From: a virus | IMG/VR virus record: IMGVR_UViG_3300020394_000445 | Span: 1-20,115 of that record | DNA length: 20,115 bases | Direction: 5' to 3' (one strand) | Shown: positions 1 to 4,356 of the stretch, piece after piece | Layout: each line of letters starts with the position of its first letter | Numbering within the stretch: position 1 is the first letter of the stretch | Translations under genes and position numbers: made by a program | The notes under the pieces: model-generated | What the model saw: only the letters and a program-made list of their open reading frames with translations | Told to the model about the DNA's origin: nothing | Databases searched by the model: none

Positions 1-71
1 ATATCGTGAGCACCTGCAGTTGCCATAGTAGTAGACAGTAGAAGTATTCCTATTACTTTTTTAATCATCAT
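1..71 (-). CDS. Exported small protein, N-terminal part only (cut by window edge)
   Basis: The reading frame opens at an ATGATG pair at 71 and runs off the left edge, so only 23 residues are visible: MMIKKVIGILLLSTTMATAG, then AHD. Two lysines followed by a hydrophobic stretch and small residues (A-T-A-G-A) form a classic Sec signal peptide, with likely cleavage near the A-G-A. The first ATG overlaps the PhoH stop codon in an ATGA arrangement. An AGGA ribosome-binding site lies 5 bases upstream. It is therefore co-translated with PhoH as the last visible gene of that unit. The mature protein is outside the window and its function cannot be told. A periplasmic or envelope protein is the inference. 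Confidence 0.7.
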   Translation of the reverse strand, partial: MMIKKVIGILLLSTTMATAGAHD

Positions 72-748
72 TTAATTCCTAACATTTCTTTCGTCATGAT
101 ATAATCACGAAGAAAATCTGATCTTACAATATCATGCCAGTTGAATGATACCACACTAAAATTTTTCAACTGGTCTATGATCCGTAAGAATCTCTGGATA
201 CCATCCCTCTCTGCAGGATCTTTGAAATCCGACTGGAGATAGTCCCCACTAAAAATGACTCTGCAATTTGTCCCCACTCGTGTGATAACAGAATCTAACT
301 CGTGGAAGTTTAAGTTTTGCATTTCATCCACGATAACAACAGCATTGTCAATGGTCAACCCACGTATAAATGATGTTGTCGTAAATTGTAATTGATTGTT
401 GGCAATCATCCTATCGTAGATGTTTACATCACCAAACAGTTCATTACATATTGCTTTGTAAGGAGTTTCAAATACTTCTTTCTTTTCTTCTATAGTACCT
501 GGTAAGAAACCCATGTCTCTTGTAGGTACAACAGATCTAACTATAACGACTCTATCGTATGGAGTCTCTTTTGTTAGAACTGCTTCTATTGCCAAGTACA
601 TTGCAACAAATGTTTTACCTGTACCTGCAGACCCAGTAAGAACTAGGTTGTCATCATCATCCCAAGCATCATAAGCAATCCTCTGATTTGTAGTCTGAGG
701 TTCAAATTCAAACATATCGTTGAAGTTTGCTTTCTTCATTTTACTCAT
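68..748 (-). CDS. phoH: PhoH-like P-loop ATPase
   Basis: This is a 226-residue PhoH-family cytoplasmic ATPase, the compact form common in marine phages. A Walker A motif GSAGTGKT is at residues 39-46, a Walker B VVIVDE at 137-142, and SGDYLQ at 167-172. The segment RSVVPTRDMGFLPGT at 71-85 is the characteristic PhoH signature after the first strand. PhoH proteins resemble helicase cores. Their role in phages is unsettled, with proposals including RNA metabolism and phosphate stress, so no substrate is assigned. The ATG start overlaps the upstream FmdB-like gene stop by 4 bases, and the stop overlaps the next start, so three genes are translationally coupled. Family assignment is firm; physiological role is not. 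Confidence 0.96.
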   Translation of the reverse strand: MSKMKKANFNDMFEFEPQTTNQRIAYDAWDDDDNLVLTGSAGTGKTFVAMYLAIEAVLTKETPYDRVVIVRSVVPTRDMGFLPGTIEEKKEVFETPYKAICNELFGDVNIYDRMIANNQLQFTTTSFIRGLTIDNAVVIVDEMQNLNFHELDSVITRVGTNCRVIFSGDYLQSDFKDPAERDGIQRFLRIIDQLKNFSVVSFNWHDIVRSDFLRDYIMTKEMLGIK

Positions 749-981
749 ACTTTTATGGTATTACCTTCACCAGATGCTTTCTTAATACCACCTAGAAGAT
801 CTCTCCATTCGCTTCCTGCCCTCGATACATTATCTCTTGCAGGGCGACCTGATATCTTGGGTGTGCTTAACATCTGATACAAGTCACCGTCTTCTTTTAA
901 AGTATCTTGCAGATCGTCCCAAGTCATTTGAACTTCGAATTCTTCTCCAGTGGAAATTCTTTTTAAATTATAAATTGGCAT
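745..981 (-). CDS. Small FmdB-like phage protein lacking the zinc cysteines
   Basis: This 78-residue protein begins MPIYNLKRISTGEEFEVQM, the strand pattern at the start of FmdB-type zinc-ribbon proteins (MPxYxFxxxxTGExFE). It ends with a segment resembling the 'SGFREVLSKI' tail seen in phage relatives (here SEWRDLLGGIKKAS, about 57-70). It contains no cysteine, so it cannot form the usual zinc ribbon; only the beta framework seems kept. The ATG is preceded by AGGAG with 6 bases of spacing. A TATAAATA late-type promoter lies just upstream, inside the end of the preceding gene. The stop overlaps the PhoH start by 4 bases. The family resemblance is recalled rather than searched, and the function is unknown. 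Confidence 0.75.
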   Translation of the reverse strand: MPIYNLKRISTGEEFEVQMTWDDLQDTLKEDGDLYQMLSTPKISGRPARDNVSRAGSEWRDLLGGIKKASGEGNTIKV

Positions 982-1549
982 TTGTTACTCCTGTGGTATT
1001 ATTTATAAACCAATTAGGAACCTCTCTCTTAGTCCATACCATTTTGAATCTATCCTGTTTAGTCTGATAGTATTCTCTGTAAGATCTGATTGTCTGACCT
1101 TCATGCATACACTGTGGTTCGTGAGTCATTGCAAGTTTGAAGTCAGTCATTGGTACACGTGGAATATTCTTAGGTGGTTTGACCAACCAATACTTTAGTC
1201 TCTCTGTACTGTGTGTCTTACCATAGCGATATGTATACTCGTCAAGTAAAGCACAAAAGTGATCATAGTGCCAACGATAGTTGTACACTGATTCCATAGT
1301 CCATACTGTGCAAGGATGTTTATGGTGTACTGCTTTGTAGAGTACATCTTCCATCTCTGGATTTTCTAGTTCATAGTATTTGATCATAGTCTTACCTGAT
1401 ACAGATGGACGTTTAGTCTCTACACCATCGAGCATACGATGTGCTGTAGATAACATCTGTGCAGATTCTACAATCATTTTTACAACATGTTTATCGCACT
1501 GTTGTTGTGCGGCAATCTTAGGATTGTGATCTAGTACAAAAATATTCAA
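968..1549 (-). CDS. Conserved marine-phage protein of unknown function, TTG start
   Basis: I do not recognise an assigned biochemical activity. From the TTG at 1549 the protein is 193 residues and begins MNIFVLDHNPKIAAQQQCDK. The conserved-looking blocks are the early C-D-K-H-V-V-K-M segment, the SAQMLSTAH helix, HHKHPCTVW, and a C-terminal region rich in aromatic and basic residues. An in-frame ATG at 1570 adds 7 residues but has no ribosome site and lies only about 8 bases after the expected transcript start. The TTG has GAGGGGG 8 bases upstream, and MNIFVLD is how I remember relatives starting. A consensus promoter precedes it. The 3' end overlaps the next gene by 14 bases. His/Cys/Asp richness might suggest an enzyme or metal site; that is inference only. 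Confidence 0.85.
   Translation of the reverse strand: MNIFVLDHNPKIAAQQQCDKHVVKMIVESAQMLSTAHRMLDGVETKRPSVSGKTMIKYYELENPEMEDVLYKAVHHKHPCTVWTMESVYNYRWHYDHFCALLDEYTYRYGKTHSTERLKYWLVKPPKNIPRVPMTDFKLAMTHEPQCMHEGQTIRSYREYYQTKQDRFKMVWTKREVPNWFINNTTGVTNANL
1000..1007 (-). promoter_or_regulatory. T4-late-type promoter (TATAAATA) before the FmdB-like/phoH pair
   Basis: The minus strand reads TATAAATA, identical to the T4 late -10 element recognised by the phage sigma factor gp55. It ends 18 bases before the ATG at 981, with AGGAG between. It lies inside the last codons of the preceding gene. Octamers of this kind can arise by chance in AT-rich DNA. The position directly before a gene start and ribosome site is what supports it. 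Confidence 0.5.
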
Positions 1550-1557
1550 GGTATATT

Positions 1558-1564
1558 CCCCCTC
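1558..1564 (-). promoter_or_regulatory. Ribosome binding site GAGGGGG that selects the TTG start at 1549
   Basis: On the minus strand GAGGGGG ends 8 bases before a TTG codon. The upstream in-frame ATG at 1570 has only AT-rich sequence before it. The site decides the start in favour of the TTG. Confidence 0.65.
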
Positions 1565-1584
1565 TGCCATATAATGCTTATATT

Positions 1585-1613
1585 ATTATACAGGCATTTG
1601 AATATTTTGTCAA
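1585..1613 (-). promoter_or_regulatory. Consensus sigma70 promoter (TTGACA-17-TATAAT)
   Basis: The minus strand has TTGACA at 1613-1608, a 17-base spacer, and TATAAT at 1590-1585. Both hexamers match the bacterial housekeeping consensus perfectly. The predicted transcript start is about 1578, a short distance before the conserved gene that starts at 1549. The -35 begins only 3 bases after the stop codon of the small upstream gene, so the promoter fills nearly the whole gap. It should drive the unit ending in phoH and the secreted protein. Confidence 0.92.
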
Positions 1614-1616
1614 CCC

Positions 1617-1775
1617 TTATTTTGCATATTTTTTAGATAGTGCTCTCAGAATAAATTCTCTTTTCTTCTTTATCTTATTCGCTCTCTGGGTCTGACCTTT
1701 CTTCTCCAGTTTCTGTGCATAGATTTCTAATTCATCAGAGTCTTTTCTTAATCGTTCAACTTGAGCAGATACCAT
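1617..1775 (-). CDS. Small basic helical protein (52 aa)
   Basis: An ATG at 1775 opens a 52-residue frame ending in TAA at 1617. The protein begins MVSAQVERLRKDSDELEIYA and is almost entirely charged helix: heptad-like leucines and isoleucines, then a lysine/arginine-rich stretch (KIKKKRE), then RALSKKYAK at the end. AAGGA lies 8-9 bases before the ATG. There is no close competing frame. It lies between a strong terminator (1791-1820) and the next promoter (1613), so its own transcription depends on readthrough or on a promoter I cannot see. A small coiled-coil or nucleic-acid-binding role would fit the composition, but no family is recognised. Confidence 0.7.
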   Translation of the reverse strand: MVSAQVERLRKDSDELEIYAQKLEKKGQTQRANKIKKKREFILRALSKKYAK

Positions 1776-1790
1776 TTAGTGTTCCTTAAT

Positions 1791-1820
1791 AAAAAAGAGT
1801 GTGCACGAAAGTACACACTC
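1791..1820 (-). terminator. Rho-independent terminator after the RNase H/DUF6433 pair
   Basis: The minus strand folds GAGTGTGTAC / GTGCACACTC around a TTTC loop. This is a 10-pair stem with a single G-U wobble, followed at once by six T residues. It begins 33 bases after the stop of the DUF6433-like gene. It is the clearest intrinsic terminator in the window and marks the end of the transcript that starts near 3137. Confidence 0.92.
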
Positions 1821-1852
1821 AGGTTAGTGTTAATGTTTCTGGGTTTAAAGTT

Positions 1853-2266
1853 CTAGTCTTGTAAAAGACTTGGAAATGCTTTCTCGACAATTCCTCTAGT
1901 TATCCCTTTTGGTTTATTTTTATTTATCATATCTATAACCACTAGAGCATCTTTTGGATGGATTCCTTCCAATAACTGTAAAAACATACGCTCTTTTTTA
2001 AACTTTGGTTGATCTTTGTGCAATCCCTCAACAAAGTATTGGAACTTTGTATTCTGTCTTTTAAGATCTGTGGGGTGGTTATGCTCTTCACATGGTGTGT
2101 AGGGTGGTTCTCCTGTTGGGATTACCCACTGTACCGTAGAGTCCATGGAACCTCTGATAACATCTTTCAGTGCCCATGACTCATTCTCTTTTAAAATCTT
2201 TCCTACTTGGTAAGCATTAGGTGCCTTAGACACTTCCTCTAAGACTTCAAAAATATATTTCTTCAT
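1853..2266 (-). CDS. DUF6433-like conserved phage protein
   Basis: This 137-residue soluble protein has a pattern I associate with the phage family DUF6433. An N-terminal helix (MKKYIFEVLEEVSKA) comes first, then W-x-x-P-x-G-x-P-P-Y (WVIPTGEPPYTP, about 47-58). A helix around YFVEGL follows, then ERMFLQLLEGIHPKDA (92-107) and a C-terminal KGITRGIVEKAFPSLL. Members commonly sit beside the T4 RNase H gene, as here, where the ATG overlaps the nuclease stop by 4 bases. The function is not known to me; a replication- or repair-linked role is suggested only by the neighbour. A strong terminator follows. The family name comes from memory and is unverified. Confidence 0.85.
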   Translation of the reverse strand: MKKYIFEVLEEVSKAPNAYQVGKILKENESWALKDVIRGSMDSTVQWVIPTGEPPYTPCEEHNHPTDLKRQNTKFQYFVEGLHKDQPKFKKERMFLQLLEGIHPKDALVVIDMINKNKPKGITRGIVEKAFPSLLQD

Positions 2267-3117
2267 ATTAGTTCCTCAACGGATTCAATCATTAATTTCA
2301 TACGGTTATTTATCAAGTACGGAAGTACTTCACCTCGCTTTGCCCATTTATCTTGACTGTTGAATTGCTCAAGTATTTCTGACTGCAACTCTTCTGGTGT
2401 GTATTCCAAATCAATCAACTTACGATTGCGTTGATAGTTTCTGTACCACTCCGAATGTTGGTAACCACTATCCGCATGGTTCAGTTGATTGATCATATCA
2501 TCTTTTTTCTTACGAGATAGAGGTCTCTGTCTCTCACCCTCCACGAACACATTATCGTGCGAGAGTACGTTTGGGACTCCATCTCCTGCGTCTCCAGTGA
2601 GTATCTTTTCTGTCAGACCTACCAGAGGGGTTTCTTCTCTATATTCTTTTTTTAGTAGAGGTGAGTACTGTCTCACGTTCTTATATCTCTGTAACTGCAA
2701 AAAGTCTTTGTCTGCAGATACAATCATTACATCTTCGTACTGACCAAACTCTTGAGTATTCTTACACAGAGTTCCAATGATGTCATCTGCTTCGCAACCT
2801 TCTACTTCGATTACTTTGTAGGGGAAGTGCTCTTTGAGTTCATCACGAATTTTATTGATAATACGAAATGCCTCGACCCAGTCTAAACCAGACTTGTCAC
2901 GTGCTTTCTTCCGATTTGCTTTATACTGAGGATAGTAATTCTTTCTCCAATTGTTCTTGGAGTCACAAGCAATTACTAACTCACCGAAGTTTTCTTTATA
3001 TGCATTGCGGTATAATCTCAAAGAATTGATGATCATATGTCGAATCATATTCTCATCGTTCTCTTTGTTTATCGCAACAGTTGAGGCAGAGAGTCCACCA
3101 TAATCTACAATAATCAT
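2263..3117 (-). CDS. rnh: T4 RNase H-like 5'-3' exonuclease (FEN/PIN family)
   Basis: This 284-residue flap-type 5' nuclease probably removes RNA primers and flaps from lagging-strand fragments during phage replication. The expected acidic metal ligands are all present: D5 in IIVDYGG, D52 in CDSKNNWRK, E109-D111-D112 in EGCEADD, D136 and D138 in SADKD, and D176 and D179 in TGDAGDG. The arginine/lysine-rich arch is RKNYYPQYKANRKKA at 58-72. Residues after about 185 look diverged or shortened where the helix-hairpin-helix region would lie; the C-terminal part is tyrosine- and charge-rich. The ATG is preceded by AGGTGA. A consensus promoter drives it, and it overlaps the DUF6433-like gene by 4 bases. 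Confidence 0.95.
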   Translation of the reverse strand: MIIVDYGGLSASTVAINKENDENMIRHMIINSLRLYRNAYKENFGELVIACDSKNNWRKNYYPQYKANRKKARDKSGLDWVEAFRIINKIRDELKEHFPYKVIEVEGCEADDIIGTLCKNTQEFGQYEDVMIVSADKDFLQLQRYKNVRQYSPLLKKEYREETPLVGLTEKILTGDAGDGVPNVLSHDNVFVEGERQRPLSRKKKDDMINQLNHADSGYQHSEWYRNYQRNRKLIDLEYTPEELQSEILEQFNSQDKWAKRGEVLPYLINNRMKLMIESVEELI

Positions 3118-3143
3118 AAATCACCTTTTAATTGTGTAAACCA

Positions 3144-3172
3144 ATTATACCACAATGCACTAGGTTTGTCAA
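3144..3172 (-). promoter_or_regulatory. Consensus sigma70 promoter for the RNase H unit
   Basis: The minus strand has TTGACA at 3172-3167, exactly 17 bases, then TATAAT at 3149-3144. The predicted transcript start is near 3137, about 20 bases before the ATG at 3117. The TGA stop codon of the upstream nuclease gene (3171-3169) is part of the TTGACA, so coding sequence and promoter are merged. A short AGGTT/AACCT inverted repeat flanks the GACA of the -35, possibly by chance. Confidence 0.93.
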
Positions 3173-3618
3173 CCTGCCGCTTCTTGAACATCCTTCGCAC
3201 TTACGACACCTTCGTTCATAAGTTTGTTTCGATTGGACATATGCCCACGTTCAACATCTGCTTTATTCTGTCCAAAGTATTTTACTGCATGTCCTTCTTC
3301 TATCAGGATCTCAGTAAGCATCTTCTCGCCTATCATGAAGTCTCCAAGGATACGACCAAACTTACCCTTCATGTCTTCACCATCTTTGGCGGCAAACGTC
3401 TTGAGTATTGTATCTTTTTCTATTAGTTCTTTGACTCTATCCTTTGCCGCTAGACCAAAGATCTTCTCTACCTTATCTCGTGTTCTAGACTCTGGTGTAT
3501 CGATACCCATGATACGTACACGCTCGTTCTTTAACCACACACCAAAACCAAGATCGATGTCAACATCAACCGTGTCGCCATCGACTACCTTCACAAGTTT
3601 TGCTTTGTATTCATACAT
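3169..3618 (-). CDS. Staphylococcal-nuclease-like (thermonuclease) protein
   Basis: This 149-residue protein matches the SNase fold over its full length. The metal and catalytic positions line up: DGDT at 13-16 (D15 for metal), R35 and D40-T41-P42-E43 in RIMGIDTPES, and R89 in KGKFGRILGDF. R35, D40 and E43 share their numbers with the S. aureus enzyme. No signal peptide is seen, so it would act in the cytoplasm, for example on host DNA or RNA for nucleotide recycling. That fits the ribonucleotide reductase at the head of the same transcript. The start overlaps the GIY-YIG-like gene by 8 bases and is preceded by AGGGA. Its stop codon lies inside the next promoter's -35 box. Substrate preference is not predictable. 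Confidence 0.95.
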   Translation of the reverse strand: MYEYKAKLVKVVDGDTVDVDIDLGFGVWLKNERVRIMGIDTPESRTRDKVEKIFGLAAKDRVKELIEKDTILKTFAAKDGEDMKGKFGRILGDFMIGEKMLTEILIEEGHAVKYFGQNKADVERGHMSNRNKLMNEGVVSAKDVQEAAG

Positions 3619-4021
3619 TTGATATTCCCTTTAAATGTTTACTATGAATCTTCCCACCTATAAACTCATTGTAATAATCTTCTCGGAATAATACGTCTCT
3701 ATCAAATTGTTCTTTCATTTCGAAATATGTCATTTCGCCTTTTGATTTACATAGTCTTAAAATTTCTCTTTTGAAATCATCGGCACGTTCCTCTACTAAT
3801 AACTTCACTTCCTCACTCGACCCAAAGTAGGTTCTCCAATCAGACTCTGTTCTCGTCCTGACCCTTCTCTTTCTCGTTTTTGTTTTGGGGAGTATCTTTG
3901 GTTTCCAGAAGTTCTTTTTACCGATATATTTCTTACCAGTATTTATATCTGTAATCATGTAAACGAACCCCTGAAAATCTTCAGGGGTCTCATTAAATTC
4001 TTTTTCTTTGTAATACCACAT
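3611..4021 (-). CDS. GIY-YIG-like putative endonuclease
   Basis: This 136-residue protein carries a GIY-YIG-type core: GFVYMIT at 18-24 and KYIGKK at 31-36, then a basic segment (45-58) and ESDWRTYFGSS at 59-69. It goes on to FKREILRLC at 83-91, an E in YFEMKEQF (101) as the candidate catalytic acid, and YYNEFIGGK at 116-124. Similar stand-alone proteins occur in T4-like phages, where GIY-YIG enzymes include homing endonucleases and DNA-processing nucleases. Here it is embedded in an operon and lacks an obvious separate DNA-binding domain, so mobility is not implied. The zinc-ribbon gene ends 4 bases before its ATG, and it overlaps the SNase gene. The class is likely; the activity is inferred. 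Confidence 0.82.
   Translation of the reverse strand: MWYYKEKEFNETPEDFQGFVYMITDINTGKKYIGKKNFWKPKILPKTKTRKRRVRTRTESDWRTYFGSSEEVKLLVEERADDFKREILRLCKSKGEMTYFEMKEQFDRDVLFREDYYNEFIGGKIHSKHLKGISNV
3967..3988 (-). other. Perfect 9-bp hairpin inside the start of the GIY-YIG-like gene
   Basis: ACCCCTGAA and its exact complement TTCAGGGGT are separated by four bases. The hairpin covers codons 12-18 of the GIY-YIG-like gene and is G+C-rich against an AT-rich background. No T run follows, so it is not a terminator. It could slow early translation or protect mRNA, or be a coding coincidence. Confidence 0.6.
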
Positions 4022-4025
4022 ACAC

Positions 4026-4169
4026 TTATGTATCTGGTTCAGTAATGTCCTCTACCTCTGCATGTCTATATCCACACATTGGACAATACTTGGGTTTTTT
4101 ACCATCTTCTACTAATACTATTGTAACTGACTCACAATCTTCACATTCAATTCTGAATTCTTTTTCCAC
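4026..4169 (-). CDS. Tiny zinc-ribbon protein (47 aa), GTG start
   Basis: A GTG at 4169 opens 47 codons ending in TAA at 4026. The protein reads MEKEFRIECEDCESVTIVLV, continues EDGKKPKYCPMCGYR, and ends in an acidic tail (HAEVEDITEPDT). Two CxxC knuckles, C9/C12 and C29/C32, are separated by a short beta segment and form a treble-clef or rubredoxin-like zinc ribbon. The frame is closed upstream by a stop, so GTG is the only reasonable start. It overlaps the DUF1289 gene end by 23 bases and ends 4 bases before the GIY-YIG-like ATG, as expected for a translated member of this operon. Possible roles are protein or nucleic-acid contact; nothing more specific can be said. Confidence 0.78.
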   Translation of the reverse strand: MEKEFRIECEDCESVTIVLVEDGKKPKYCPMCGYRHAEVEDITEPDT

Positions 4170-4356
4170 TGCTTCTTTTGCCTTTTCTTATTCCATAACC
4201 AAGACGTTTCATTATTTTCATTCTCTGATAATAGTGGTACGATCCCCATTCCGATATTTCCTGTTTGGTTCTGCCACAACCAACGCAAACGTCATTGCGA
4301 TCTAACCTGCAGATAGATCGGCATGGGGTAATGTACAGATCAGAAGTCGATTTCAC
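4147..4356 (-). CDS. DUF1289-type four-cysteine protein, GTG start
   Basis: This 69-residue protein has cysteines at 12, 16, 24 and 27 (C-x3-C-x7-C-x2-C). They sit in the DUF1289 pattern PCRSICRLDRNDVCVGCGRT, with the expected E-x-x-x-W (EISEW) after it, then a basic tail. DUF1289 proteins are small and probably bind a metal; their function is not established. The frame is open to a TTG at 4386, but GTG at 4356 has AGGTGG 5 bases before it. That start makes the N-terminus similar in length to bacterial members. It overlaps the end of the ribonucleotide reductase gene by 17 bases, and its ribosome site lies in the reductase's last codons, so translation is probably coupled. Confidence 0.85.
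   Translation of the reverse strand: MKSTSDLYITPCRSICRLDRNDVCVGCGRTKQEISEWGSYHYYQRMKIMKRLGYGIRKGKRSSGKRIQN

Noticed and set aside
3224-3622. Long plus-strand open frames over minus-strand genes (also 5196-5609, 11275-11787, 17721-18140, 18324-18887)
   Set aside because: They have no ribosome sites or family patterns and lie wholly opposite well-supported genes; they are shadow frames.
3940-3947. TATAAATA octamer on the minus strand
   Set aside because: It lies in the middle of the GIY-YIG-like coding region (codons for D-I-N-T) and more than 300 bases from the next gene start, so chance is the better explanation.
3611-4021. Homing endonuclease insertion
   Set aside because: The gene is tightly coupled to both neighbours, no intron or split gene is visible, and there is no separate DNA-binding domain.
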